From assembly GCF_000718555.1 (NCBI RefSeq), contig NZ_JOAN01000002.1, positions 248,001 through 312,000 of the forward strand: 64,000 nucleotides of DNA, read 5' to 3'. The notes under the pieces are model-generated. The model did not search any database. It saw only the letters and a program-made list of their open reading frames with translations, and was not told where the DNA came from. The stretch comes from Micromonospora chokoriensis (GTDB taxonomy: Bacteria; Actinomycetota; Actinomycetes; Mycobacteriales; Micromonosporaceae). The first letter of the stretch is position 1; every line of letters begins with the position of its first letter. Position numbers and translations under genes: made by a program. Positions 19,401 through 27,127 of this stretch are shown piece after piece.

Positions 19401-22400
19401 GCTCAACCGGTTGCCGGACGTGTCGTACGAGAACTTGGTGAGGTACTTGTTGTCCGCCTCGGACTGCGACCTGGCGTCCCGAATCTCGATCAATTGATCG
19501 TTTCGCGGGTCTGGGGTCAGGTTCACCGTTGTGGCGTCGGGCCAGTACTTGTAGTAGGTGGTGTCGCACCACTCCTGATCACGGCATACAGTGGATCGGA
19601 TGGTGTTGCCCCGTACGTCTCGGCCGGTCACCGACTTCATGCCGAGCGGGTCGTACACGACCGACTCGTACCCGCCGATGTCGTAGCCGAACGACGTGGT
19701 CTGTCCCAACACGTCGGTCGAGGCGACCATCCGGCCGCCGTTCAGCAGGTCGAAAACCTGCTTCGACGTTTTTCCAGTCGGGTCAGTGATCGCCACGCTC
19801 GACACCGGGGTCAACGTCGGTGTTGATCCGACGGCCAGGCTGCTCTTCGACGCCTTGAAGTGCGAGTCAACCTCGAACGGTGACAGCGTTCGGTTGTAGT
19901 AAGCAAACTCGGCGATGTTGCCCTTGAAGTAGCTCACGTCGCCAGACGAACCGGGCCACGACCTGGTGGTGCCGGCACCAATGTAGGAGTGCGCGGCGTT
20001 AGTAGCGACCATCGCCGCGGTTCCGCCCACGATGGTGTTGTCTAGGTAGAGCAACTGAAGGGTGTTCGACGCCGACAGGACGACGTGGTGCCACTGTCCG
20101 TCGTTGACCTTCTTCGTCGAAGTCACCGGTGCCGCGCTGCCAGTCCAGAAACCCCCGCGAAGGTACCCGTCGGCGCCGACGTACAGCGCTGGCGTCCAGC
20201 TAGCGGCGATCGTCGCGCCTAGTTGCGCAAACTGGTACGAGTAGAGCACGCCGCTGGCGGCGTGGTTCGCCGGGACCTTGAACCACATCTCGACCGTGGC
20301 CGCCTCAGACTCCGGGTAAGCCGTACCCGGGTAAGCCGAATTCATGGGGTCGTAAGGCTTTACGTACGAGGAGGTGCCGTTGAAGACAGCGCCGTAGGTG
20401 TCCGGGAACGGACTGGTGCTATTCGGCTGCGCGGTGTTAAACGAGACGTTGTTGTAACGAGCCTCGTGGCTGTGAACCACGTTGACGGCGTCTACCGGTG
20501 CCCCAATATCACCCAAACGCCAGTAGTCAGTCGGCTGGGAGCCGAGCACTGAGGAAACATAGACCTGACTAGAGCCGTACGCGGTTGGGGCACCGATCTT
20601 CCACACGCCGCCGTGCTCGTCGGTGACCGTGCTGGTCCGACCACTGACCGAGTCGTAGGAGACCTGCGCCTGCACGCGGCCCGCCTCGCTCGTCACCTTG
20701 GACAGCTGAGCGGTGCCGGTCTTGCCCGACGCATGCATCGCCGAGACCATCGGCACGGTCAGAGCCTTGTTGAAGAAGGCGACATCAGCGATCGAGCCGG
20801 TGAAGTAGGTGGCTTTGGCAGTGGTGTGCGGCTGGTCCGGCCAGGCGCCACCGAGGAAACCGGCGCCGACAATACTCTTTGTCGCATCGAGCGCGCTGAG
20901 CCTGATGGTGCCGGTCAGCGTTGCAACCTGCGCACCGTCCAGGTAGAGCTGCTGATTACCACCGTTGCCGGCCAACGCGACATGATGCCACTGGCCATCG
21001 GTCACCGTGTTCGGCGACGACATGGCCGCGCCGTCGGTTCCCGTGGGGAACGCGCCGTGCAACTTGCCGTCCGAGCCGACGTACAGAGCCGGGTTGTACT
21101 TACCAGTCGTGGTCGCGCCCGGCGCAACCGTGTCCCGTTGATAGCTGAACAGGACGCCAGTGGGCGTGCTGGTCCGGAACCACATGCTGATCGACTGGTA
21201 GGACGTCTCGGCGACGGGCTTAGACGGGAGTGCGACAAGCGAGTTCGTGCCGTTGAACTCCGCAGAGGTTGACGTCGAGTCGGCCAGCGGCGACGAGCCA
21301 CCCAGGGTGACATTGTTGTACGTCGCGTTGTCAGTGCCGTCGTTGGACAGCACGGAGCTGGCCGCTGCTGCCGTACCGGCAGCCTCGTTCAACCGCCAGA
21401 ACGAGTACGGGGCCGTGTTCAGCACGGTGGTGGCGTGCTGGGAGACCCGGGTGTACTCATAGTTGGCGCAGGCGGTGGTTGTTCCCGGCGGGCAGACCTT
21501 GGTCAACAAGTCGTTGTCGTACGTGTAATTCCAGGTCAGTGCCGTGCTCGCGGAGCCCACCACCACCGGATCCGTGGTGACGGACGAGACGTGCGGGTAC
21601 ACCGAATTCGGCGGCGTGGACCAAGCGATGGACAGCGTCCGGTTCGACGTTGATTTCATCTGATCGGCGCGGCCGCTCGCGTCGTAGCGGAACGTAACGG
21701 CTCTTCCAGACGAGTCGGTGACCTTGGTAATGGCGTAGACACCGGTGCCGGCGGACCGCGTGAACTCGTACGCGGTGGCATCCTTGTCGGTGAGTGAATA
21801 CCCACCAGTGATGGATTTGAAGACCGAGAAGCGGCCCGACGGTGCCATGAAGGTGCCGTCGTTGTTGCGACCGAACGCGACCTCCTGCCCGTTCGGATAA
21901 CGCACGTTCACGGTTTGCAGGACACCCGCGCCGTCGACGACGTCCCGGGCCCGCATGTCCAAGACAGAAGACCAGCCGCTAGCGAAGGCACCATCAACCC
22001 TGGTGTCGAGGCTGTTGTAGTCACGCGTGATGGATAGGGCCGGGCCTGCAGCGGCTACCTGAGCGTCCGTATCCGACGAGGTGTAGTTACCGATGTTCGC
22101 CTCGTAACCCTTTCCACCGTTCTGTGCCAACGTCGACGTCACCATCGGTTGCGGCACTTGGGTGGTGAAGGCCGACTTTGTCGTCGGCGTAGGGTTCTTG
22201 GACGAGAAATCATCAACCTCGACCGCGTACGTGTAGGTCTTCCCCCAGGAGAGAACGCCCGCGGGGACCTTCCACACGCCGGGAACCCAACCGGATGAGG
22301 TGACCTGCGTACCTTGGTCGTTGTAGACGAGGAAGTTGAAGCGAAAACCCTTGTTGGGCCAACTGTCCGGGTCGTGGCCACCAGCCGCCAACTCCGGAGT

Positions 22401-24200
22401 CAGCGTACCGACCACGTAGTTGTTCGAGGGGTACTGCGAATCGACCTGCGGCGGCACGTTGTCGCTGTAAGTGATATCAATGAACGGATCACACCGGATA
22501 CTGCCTCGCGTTGGATGCGCGCAAAAAACATTCGCGTCCACCGAAGTGAACCGTTTCCACGCGACCGTGTCCGTCTCCGACGCGGTCAACGCCAGGCCGA
22601 AGTTGCCACCCCCGGTTACCCATTCGTTGACGCCCGCAGTATCGAGAGGCACCGCGACCCAGGTACCGACATTTCGGGGCGGTGGATAGGTGGTGTTATT
22701 GCAGGCAGCCGTGCTGCTCGGCGAGGCCTTACCGATCGATTCGGAATAGGCGGGGAAAGTGTCATACTTCACCGAAGATGACCAGTTGGCGGTGACTCGG
22801 CGGACATCGAATTCCCGAGGTTCACAAGGGCCGCCCGTGCCCTGGTAGGTCATGAACAGGTTAAGCGTGGCCGCGCTGAGTCGCTTCCCAGCATATGAGG
22901 TAGCAAACGTCGGGAACGGCAGCAGCGCCTTCGCCTTGCCAGGAACACCGTTGTCCAATCCGAACGTTCCGACCGCGACGTTATTTTCTTCCTTCCGATC
23001 CGACTCTGAAACCCCCGACTGAACGTACGTATCGCCGCTTGTCGTAGAGATCGTCGGATCCAGAACTACTGGAAACTTTCGCGCCTTATCCTGGAGCCAT
23101 GCGACGTCAACTGACATCTTGAGGATAGGCACTTCGCCGACGGTGTCGATTGAATAGCGGATGTCGTGCGACATCGCACCCGCTCCTGATACGTCAACCG
23201 CCGCATCCTCCATGTAGCCGATCGGCATGGTGGCGACAATGGTGCTCTCGTCATCGACGAACTCGACCGCGCCGCCCTCGCCGACCCGGGCCGTCAAACC
23301 CTTGAGGCGCAGCGGAAACTCGTACGTCGTCGGCACGTCGGCCGACCGGAAGACCAAGGTCTCCTTGACCCCGTCGGCCATGGCGGCCAGTTCCAAGTCC
23401 ACATTCCGGTAGACGCCGGCGTACCGCGCGATCTCCCGATCCACCGAGGGCAGACCGATCGAGGCTCCAGATAGCGAATAGGCCAACTCATGACCGGTGT
23501 CGAACGTCAGCCGAACGAGGTCGTCTGCGGCGACTGAGTCTGCGATCGATCCGCCGGATCGGCTTGTCGAGCCGATGTCGGATCGCGTCAGCCCATCGGC
23601 GAAACTCAGTCCGAACGAGTTCGCGGTCACCTGCGGACGCCCCTGCGACCCCAGCGCCAGAGTGCTGTCGATTGTCCGCCAGGACCCATCGGCAGCCTTG
23701 AAGTTGACCGGGTGTTCGTGGACCCAGCGCGTGTATGAGCCATCTGCGTTCTGGAGGAGGTCCCCGTTCTGCGAGGCCGCAGAAGACACCGGCTTGCTCA
23801 TCGACGCACTAAAACCGGCCCCGGCCGCAGCGGTGGTCACCGTCTTCGCATCGGCCCGATGCGGCTCATAGCGCTTCAGTTCGCCCCTGGCTCTGTCTTT
23901 TCCTTCGCCCAAGTCGTTTACCCGCTTGGCAGGAACGTAATGCCCGCTATCCGGGGAGACTCCACGCTTTTGCTGAGGAGTTGGCGGATCTGCAAAAGCC
24001 CAGGACGGGCGAGTAGACAATAGATTCCACAGCGACGTCAGGGGGTTACCCCCATGACCTGGGGGAACCGCGTCCACCGGAACCGCCACGGTTAGCGTCA
24101 GCGTCACGAAGACGGCAATGCGCCGAGTCAGATGCCCAACCGCGCGTCTCGGCCAGACACGCTCGTTGAACGCGCCGGCGGGCGCAGACCAACCACGCAT
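13422..24200 (-). CDS. Rhs-family polymorphic toxin with LamG-like, HINT and C-terminal deaminase-like domains
   Basis: The frame opens at 24314, but ATG at 24200 has a GGGGGAG ribosome site and starts a secretion signal (AVFVTLTLTVAVPVDA), giving 3592 residues. In order: a DNRLRE-like stalk domain (about 380-540), three LamG-like lectin folds (about 1000-1140, 1285-1440, 2035-2170), dozens of YD/Rhs repeats, and the Rhs-associated core (WYNPDTAQFDSRDTV, near 3000). A hydrophobic stretch (VAVGALCATGVGCLILAGAV) precedes a HINT protease from CLTGEHSFDPATRVLMADG (about 3291) to SVLVHNN (about 3457). The tip has HTE (near 3512) and PCSWC (near 3557), the zinc and catalytic signature of deaminase-fold toxins. 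HINT self-cleavage should free the tip. The exact deaminase family is unassigned. Confidence 0.88.
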   Translation of the reverse strand: MRGWSAPAGAFNERVWPRRAVGHLTRRIAVFVTLTLTVAVPVDAVPPGHGGNPLTSLWNLLSTRPSWAFADPPTPQQKRGVSPDSGHYVPAKRVNDLGEGKDRARGELKRYEPHRADAKTVTTAAAGAGFSASMSKPVSSAASQNGDLLQNADGSYTRWVHEHPVNFKAADGSWRTIDSTLALGSQGRPQVTANSFGLSFADGLTRSDIGSTSRSGGSIADSVAADDLVRLTFDTGHELAYSLSGASIGLPSVDREIARYAGVYRNVDLELAAMADGVKETLVFRSADVPTTYEFPLRLKGLTARVGEGGAVEFVDDESTIVATMPIGYMEDAAVDVSGAGAMSHDIRYSIDTVGEVPILKMSVDVAWLQDKARKFPVVLDPTISTTSGDTYVQSGVSESDRKEENNVAVGTFGLDNGVPGKAKALLPFPTFATSYAGKRLSAATLNLFMTYQGTGGPCEPREFDVRRVTANWSSSVKYDTFPAYSESIGKASPSSTAACNNTTYPPPRNVGTWVAVPLDTAGVNEWVTGGGNFGLALTASETDTVAWKRFTSVDANVFCAHPTRGSIRCDPFIDITYSDNVPPQVDSQYPSNNYVVGTLTPELAAGGHDPDSWPNKGFRFNFLVYNDQGTQVTSSGWVPGVWKVPAGVLSWGKTYTYAVEVDDFSSKNPTPTTKSAFTTQVPQPMVTSTLAQNGGKGYEANIGNYTSSDTDAQVAAAGPALSITRDYNSLDTRVDGAFASGWSSVLDMRARDVVDGAGVLQTVNVRYPNGQEVAFGRNNDGTFMAPSGRFSVFKSITGGYSLTDKDATAYEFTRSAGTGVYAITKVTDSSGRAVTFRYDASGRADQMKSTSNRTLSIAWSTPPNSVYPHVSSVTTDPVVVGSASTALTWNYTYDNDLLTKVCPPGTTTACANYEYTRVSQHATTVLNTAPYSFWRLNEAAGTAAAASSVLSNDGTDNATYNNVTLGGSSPLADSTSTSAEFNGTNSLVALPSKPVAETSYQSISMWFRTSTPTGVLFSYQRDTVAPGATTTGKYNPALYVGSDGKLHGAFPTGTDGAAMSSPNTVTDGQWHHVALAGNGGNQQLYLDGAQVATLTGTIRLSALDATKSIVGAGFLGGAWPDQPHTTAKATYFTGSIADVAFFNKALTVPMVSAMHASGKTGTAQLSKVTSEAGRVQAQVSYDSVSGRTSTVTDEHGGVWKIGAPTAYGSSQVYVSSVLGSQPTDYWRLGDIGAPVDAVNVVHSHEARYNNVSFNTAQPNSTSPFPDTYGAVFNGTSSYVKPYDPMNSAYPGTAYPESEAATVEMWFKVPANHAASGVLYSYQFAQLGATIAASWTPALYVGADGYLRGGFWTGSAAPVTSTKKVNDGQWHHVVLSASNTLQLLYLDNTIVGGTAAMVATNAAHSYIGAGTTRSWPGSSGDVSYFKGNIAEFAYYNRTLSPFEVDSHFKASKSSLAVGSTPTLTPVSSVAITDPTGKTSKQVFDLLNGGRMVASTDVLGQTTSFGYDIGGYESVVYDPLGMKSVTGRDVRGNTIRSTVCRDQEWCDTTYYKYWPDATTVNLTPDPRNDQLIEIRDARSQSEADNKYLTKFSYDTSGNRLSMTTPPIPGYPSGRTTAMTYTTATTAAVGGGTTPAGLPLTTKSPGNAQQSTEYNAAGDVVRVTDAAGLATEFGYDGLGRTLTKTVKAGAPTGDLTTTFVYDSDGQVIQQVEPPVLNQVTGATHTAKSTTTYDSDGNVTYRKVEDTTGGDAYRDASSFYNSLGQVVKTVDAVGTVTLFEYDLYGNNTKTVTCDSSPSPSTSCPAGDRLRTVEEVYDAVGQQLTTTVTGQDGTATKVSSKSYYANGNLASDTDAMNWVTRYEYDLNDNVTRVTRTDGVKTHVQEENSYDAVGNPVSRRSDNGANWATFEYDEANRLRKSVLQPYDLHRVTSYQYDADDHPISTRNSVGQLETPLQTVDNTYDPMGNVTSKSVSVNHSSGPSGWWKMEEPGPAWEAFDSSPSQQTLASWNGAIPRSGGAAVFNRTTLYRTQQPVLNTTQSYSVSAWVKLNNFNTYQTFVGEGGSKHGAFFLQYSKGLNKWAFISPNSDSASPSAYYSASSAASLTTNTWVHLVGVFDSGTKAMTLYVNGAQGGTGTNPTPFNAITPLGVGGIMMGPNEGDYVDGAIDNVQIFQRALSAAEASTLYGAGNGRSTDTTVTGQRLTTKYTVDKRGLATAMTDPMGNLTSYEYDSAGQLAKVVAPSVSTETFGGSGPVPAVPVSRTGYNTFGEATETQDPLTNTVTTRYDAVGRPVETLLPGYTPPGGTPITDAKTITVYDKLSQVASTTDPLGKTTTYGYDSLGNTVRATDPLGKVSTAAYDKVGDQIESVDPTGAKTTATYDFLGRKLTSSQVVRQPTPTTNTTSYDYGSGAYGTTPAAGPWLQKVTSPDGVVTSSTYNWLGEPVTVKDGASNVTTTEYDGLGRPVKTTLADDTKQTLSYDGAGRVLQTQNLDASNAVLTTQSMGYDDNGNVTSVRDARNTTTTFSYDALGRVTGEVQPVTATKSIGTSFGYDLAGKRTRFTDGRGNPFWTTYNSWGLPESQIEPSTTAFPSLADRTFTTSYDAAGRPKKQAMPGGVNVTNTYDDLGRIKQISGAGAEVATADRTFDYDDAGRLTSLSVPSGTNTLSYDDRGLPLTITGPNDNASFSYTRDGRMASRSDAAGTTNYTYDTAGRFKTATNPTTGINLTVGYNKVSLPATVTYGTNNNVRTLTYDALHRLKTDTVKTSSGAQTLGSITYGYDNNGNETSKVTTGFSGAGSNTYTYDLADRLETWTSGSTTTNYTYDDSGNRTKAGAKVFTYDARNQLTAQTGAGTYSYTARGTLRQTTVGTVNYATSSNAFGEVLSQQGTGGVTSTYLYDALGRAVRPGFKYSGLGNTLAQDNTATYTRGPEGDLLGVGSGAGAGSLYAWTDQHTDLVGLLTATGATLSASTTYNPLGVVTATSGMAGSLGYQSEWTDKTTGRVNMLARWYNPDTAQFDSRDTVANSPLPDSVTANRFQYGDANPLTTTDPTGHWGLKSLFKAAVKVVSNPVATYKAAVKTVAKAYNYVKTVAKTTAKKAISKGKKALNVVKETTVRWAKKKINTVKDAYHSANKCLSSGVGKCVKATAKKAVKSAVESVKSTVDAIKQDPWKFFASAAVGLVAAVAVGALCATGVGCLILAGAVAGAMSAGAGYMTDVAQGDEDFSWSGLAGNMIEGGLDGAWSAGASRLTGGLGAKLRGGSGGRAPGVSSRAAGGGGSPSSASQRSRSEERPSSGSGCLTGEHSFDPATRVLMADGSTKPIEDVDLGDEVVATDPVTGESASEKVTYLHVNIDDDLTDVTVRDGESGETSVLKTTEHHPFWDATDGRWVDAGQLTPGHRLLVHDDKRIEGDSTGAGMGGGGPGRTVTVVKVDDVDGSKTMRDLTVDNTHTYYVIAGSSSVLVHNNNQECPRPNHIAGHTRLDSSGSVRSGQEQTYFAGRQTAEEQAQGKWKGAMASHTEARATREAGSPWPYWVRGDDAALGRNPVEPGDTILLEGELPPCSWCQTAMEQAAEHTGANWVYTWQEEGFQQFWWRGPNS

Positions 24201-24446
24201 GACAGTTCTCCCCCATTGAGCCAGACTGCGCGGAAGCTTCCTGTAAACAAGCTGAAAACACAAGAGCGATTCGACGAAAGCGGCGCCACATCCCATTCGA
24301 CCAGCCATGATCACCTTCGGTTATCTCACCAGATGGGCACACATTTGGGACGGATGCGCTGCACGCTCAACGCGCGCGGTCTAGCCGCATGGCCTTTAAC
24401 TGCCTGCAGTACGATCCCCCAAACAGCACCGAACAGGAGACCACCG

Positions 24447-24944
24447 ATGCATGCCTGGCGGCGTCCGAAATGGGCAGTATCTGCCCTCTGCTTGGCGGCA
24501 GTTCTGGCCGCCATCGCGTCGTGGGCGCTCTGGCCATCTTCTTCACCCCCGCCACGGGAACGCCAGTACCGCGCCACCACCGCCTGCCTGCTCACGGACG
24601 ACAAGGGACTCGTTGGCGAGCAGGCCCAAGCGACGTGGAAGGGAATGCAAGCGGCGTCAGTCGCCACACTCGTCAAGGTGCAGTACCTGTCCGTACCTGG
24701 ACCGCAGACCCCGGCAAACGCGGCGGCCTACTTCAACAGTCTGGCGCTTCAAAAATGCGCTCTCATCTTCGCCACTGGTGAAGCTCCCATCGCCGCGATG
24801 CTCGATGGCTATTCTCGTTTCCCCGAGCTGCGATACGTGGCCGTTGGTGGCGCTAATGAGGACCCGCAGGTAACGGTTGTTCCAGCTACACCACTGGACA
24901 CGGTTCCAACGACCGTGCAAAGGATCATCAGCGAGGCCGCTTAA
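24447..24944 (+). CDS. Short membrane-anchored BMP-type substrate-binding protein
   Basis: ATG at 24447 is chosen for its AGGAGA ribosome site at 24435-24440; the frame is open further upstream without a good start. The 165-residue product has an N-terminal signal or anchor (WAVSALCLAAVLAAIASWAL), then a region like the BMP (basic membrane protein) sugar or nucleoside binding fold: ACLLTDDKGL, ATWKGMQAAS, AAYFNSLALQKCALIFATG, FPELRYVAVGG. BMP proteins are usually over 300 residues, so this is one lobe only. It is divergent from the Rhs toxin gene; a role alongside that toxin is possible but unproven. Confidence 0.55.
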   Translation: MHAWRRPKWAVSALCLAAVLAAIASWALWPSSSPPPRERQYRATTACLLTDDKGLVGEQAQATWKGMQAASVATLVKVQYLSVPGPQTPANAAAYFNSLALQKCALIFATGEAPIAAMLDGYSRFPELRYVAVGGANEDPQVTVVPATPLDTVPTTVQRIISEAA

Positions 24945-25322
24945 CACTACGGACCGTTTCAGGGCTCGGGATCAACTCGGGCCCTTGCATCTCTCGATAG
25001 TCGAGCCCACGGGCGGCCACCCCGCTGCGCGGCACCGCCCGACCTACCCCACCGCTGAAGGTCCCCGCGCCACCGCCACCAAGCCCGCCCACGTTGAATC
25101 CAGCCAACGCACCCGGCTCAGCCACGCATATGCCCTGGTCAACGGTCGCGGGCCCCACCTCGCGGAGACGCACGCCGGGGTCCAGGCCCAAACGCCCAAA
25201 CGTCCGGGAACTACGTGCCAGGCAGCTTCTTCCGTCTATTCACCCTCAGTGACCCGACCGCACAGTTAAGGCGTTCCGAACGGAGCAGCCGGACGGACGA
25301 AGCAAGGGAACTGGGGATCACG
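24945..25322. other. 378-bp gap with no supported gene
   Basis: It holds a weak Gly-rich minus-strand frame (24928-25191) with no recognisable domain or ribosome site, and the likely promoter region of the small secreted peptide gene at its right end. I see no repeat, RNA gene or terminator that I can support. Confidence 0.5.
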
Positions 25323-25469
25323 ATGAAGAAGAACGCCCTGTTCGCAAGCACCCTGGCCGCCATGATCGTGCTTCTCTTCCCGGCCGCCGCGAACGCCGAC
25401 GACTCGACCGCCCCCACCACTCCCCCGGTCGTTGTCGAGGACAGCAACAACTCGACCGCCTGGGACTGA
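25323..25469 (+). CDS. Small secreted peptide of 48 residues, function unknown
   Basis: ATG follows a GGGG-rich ribosome site. The first 25 residues (MKKNALFASTLAAMIVLLFP then AAANA) form a classical signal peptide, leaving a mature acidic Thr/Pro-rich peptide of about 23 residues ending NNSTAWD. It lies 90 bp ahead of the first gene of the RiPP region and points the same way. The sequence resembles no known modified-peptide precursor (no Cys). It may be a secreted accessory or signalling peptide, or unrelated to the cluster. Confidence 0.55.
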   Translation: MKKNALFASTLAAMIVLLFPAAANADDSTAPTTPPVVVEDSNNSTAWD

Positions 25470-25559
25470 GCGCACGATCAATACTCGCCCTGCCGGCCTT
25501 GGCGGTCCGCAGTTGTGGGATCGACCCGCCGATGAACGCCAGTGGAAGGCAGAGGACCG

Positions 25560-26624
25560 ATGACTGAAGCTGTGCCGGTCACCCCCATCGCGGGTTTGAT
25601 AGTCGTCGGACCACGTTCAGAAAACCCGCAACTGCACGAGCTGCTGACCGAGCGCACCGCGCTCTGGCGGCAGGCGCGGATCACGACCGGTTCGGTGAGC
25701 GGTAAGCCGTGGACCGCCGGATCGGTCGAGGCTGCCGTGCGCGACGCCGTCCGATGCGTGGACGGGTCGGACGAGAGCACCGCGGCGATCGTGGACCCGG
25801 AGCATCGGGTCACCACACTGCTCGTACTGCTCGGTGAGGGCCGGACCCGTTGGACCGGGATTCGGAGCCTGACGGACCTCGAGTTGATGCCGACGGCTGC
25901 CCACGTACCGGGTGACGCCTTGGCGATTTTGGCACCGTGGGCCGGTTTGCTTGCTCCGGAGCCGCTCGCGGCACACGATTCGACACGATTCTCCGCAGCT
26001 GCGGTGCGGACGTCCGACCCCGCCCAGCCCCACCGCGGGCTCGGCTGGGCGACTCGGACGGACCTGGCGCTGCGGCACGCGATACTGGACAGCCTACGGT
26101 CGATGTCGTCGAACGCGGTTCCGACGGCTGGCCGCGCGGTGGCCGGCGCCTCGGGTGCGACGGAGTGGACGTGGCTTCTCGACGGCTCGCTCACCCTGCT
26201 GTCCGGGTACAGCCGGGACAGCCGGCGGCACTCCCTGCCGGACACCGGCTTCGACGTCGTCACCCGCCATATCCCGCAGTTCAGCGGGGCGCTGCGGCTC
26301 GCCGCCATCGTACGTCGGTCGTCCAGTGCCGTCGTGGCGGCAGCCTGGGGCCGGCAGAGCGAGGAGGCGATCGACTACGCCCTCACTGCGGCCCGGACCC
26401 GAGACCTGCTGCTCCCCACTACGTCCCAGGCAGCCGTCCCGAGCCCGCCGGAGACCGCTCCCCTGATCAGCGCCCTGTCCCCGGGCGACGTCCAGCGCCT
26501 GCTGCACGACATCCACGCCACCGTCTTCGGCACCTCCGGCCGGCGGGTGCTGGGGATCCGGGTCGCCGCCGACGCGCTGCTCGGCCCGCAGGACCTGGCC
26601 TGGGGGCCGGTCTGGCTCGGCTGA
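25560..26624 (+). CDS. RiPP-cluster protein of unknown function, possibly a degenerate YcaO-like protein
   Basis: ATG at 25560 (an in-frame ATG at 25542 is also possible); 354 residues. No motif is decisive. Parts resemble the order of a YcaO domain: HRGLGWATRTDLALRHAILD (around 160-180) recalls the GxGxx...AxxxAxxEAxER segment, and a later AAWGRQSEEAIDYALTAART recalls the C-terminal GRG..eeA region, but the ATP-binding Glu residues and the PxPxP tail seen in the two true YcaO genes are missing. It lies 135 bp upstream of the precursor gene in the same direction, so a role in peptide modification or precursor handling is plausible. Treat the YcaO resemblance as weak. Confidence 0.5.
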   Translation: MTEAVPVTPIAGLIVVGPRSENPQLHELLTERTALWRQARITTGSVSGKPWTAGSVEAAVRDAVRCVDGSDESTAAIVDPEHRVTTLLVLLGEGRTRWTGIRSLTDLELMPTAAHVPGDALAILAPWAGLLAPEPLAAHDSTRFSAAAVRTSDPAQPHRGLGWATRTDLALRHAILDSLRSMSSNAVPTAGRAVAGASGATEWTWLLDGSLTLLSGYSRDSRRHSLPDTGFDVVTRHIPQFSGALRLAAIVRRSSSAVVAAAWGRQSEEAIDYALTAARTRDLLLPTTSQAAVPSPPETAPLISALSPGDVQRLLHDIHATVFGTSGRRVLGIRVAADALLGPQDLAWGPVWLG

Positions 26625-26639
26625 GCCGGTGACCAGTGA

Positions 26640-26655
26640 TGTCAGTGCAGTGACA
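26640..26655. promoter_or_regulatory. Imperfect palindrome upstream of the precursor gene
   Basis: TGTCAGTGCAGTGACA is a 16-bp palindrome except for one opposed G pair (TGTCA-G-TGCA-G-TGACA). It lies about 105 bp before the precursor start and is a candidate operator for the cluster regulators. No second copy was noticed before the minus-strand operon. Confidence 0.3.
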
Positions 26656-26759
26656 GCGAGACGTAGGTCGATCGGATATCGGCACCCGATGGAATGGTCT
26701 TAGTCAACACGGCGGGCCGATCCGGAGACGGAAAGCCCAGACATCACTGAGGAGCAGCG

Positions 26760-26948
26760 ATGAACATCGACGACAAGACCAACCTGGCCGACCTGGCGAA
26801 CGAGATCCTCGAGCTCGAGTCGGAGACCTTCGAGATCTCGGACTACGCGGACGCGAGCGGCGTCCTGCTGGCGGTGGCGGCCTCGTGCAGCACCAGCTCC
26901 ACCAGCACCTGCTCCAGCACCACCAGCACCACCTCCTGCTCCGCCTGA
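26760..26948 (+). CDS. Thiopeptide/azole-type RiPP precursor peptide
   Basis: A GAGGAG ribosome site at 26749-26754 sits 5 bases before ATG. The product has 62 residues. Residues 1-41 are an acidic leader (ILELESETFEISDYADASG) of the thiazolylpeptide-precursor type, ending LLAVAA. Residues 42-62 form the core, SCSTSSTSTCSSTTSTTSCS plus a final Ala: 20 of 21 residues are Ser, Thr or Cys and can become azoles or dehydro-residues. Ser42 and Ser52/Ser53 have the spacing used for thiopeptide pyridine formation (positions 1 and 11-12). The exact leader cleavage site is inferred. A strong terminator follows within 45 bp, giving a short abundant transcript. Confidence 0.88.
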   Translation: MNIDDKTNLADLANEILELESETFEISDYADASGVLLAVAASCSTSSTSTCSSTTSTTSCSA

Positions 26949-26992
26949 TCGTTCCTCGACCAACCACCCGAGGGCCTTGCCCTCTCCCGAAC

Positions 26993-27028
26993 AGCCCTCT
27001 CGGACGATGACCGTCCAAGAGGGCTTTT
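26993..27028 (+). terminator. Terminator behind the precursor gene
   Basis: AGCCCTCT at 26993-27000 pairs with AGAGGGCT at 27018-27025, extended inside by GGAC/GTCC, and is followed by TTTT. This is a textbook intrinsic terminator for the precursor transcript. Confidence 0.85.
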
Positions 27029-27127
27029 CGGCGTGCCGCCACGGAAGCAACAGGCACGACGGCAGCAAGCGCGGCGTCAACAGGCACGACTGCACCAAGC
27101 ACAGCGGCCGCAGGACCGACACGAACA

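Noticed and set aside
15250..23500. Many short repeats within the Rhs gene, considered as a tandem repeat array or CRISPR
   Set aside because: They are the codons of degenerate YD repeats in one continuous reading frame, with no constant repeat-spacer structure.
24928..25191. Minus-strand 87-codon Gly-rich frame in the gap after the BMP-like gene
   Set aside because: No family, no ribosome site, and it overlaps the end of the BMP-like gene; coding potential not convincing.
27031..27120. Short repeats (AACAGGCACGAC at 27049 and 27079) behind the precursor gene, considered as a second precursor or a small RNA
   Set aside because: Two copies only, no start with a ribosome site, and placed between two converging terminators.
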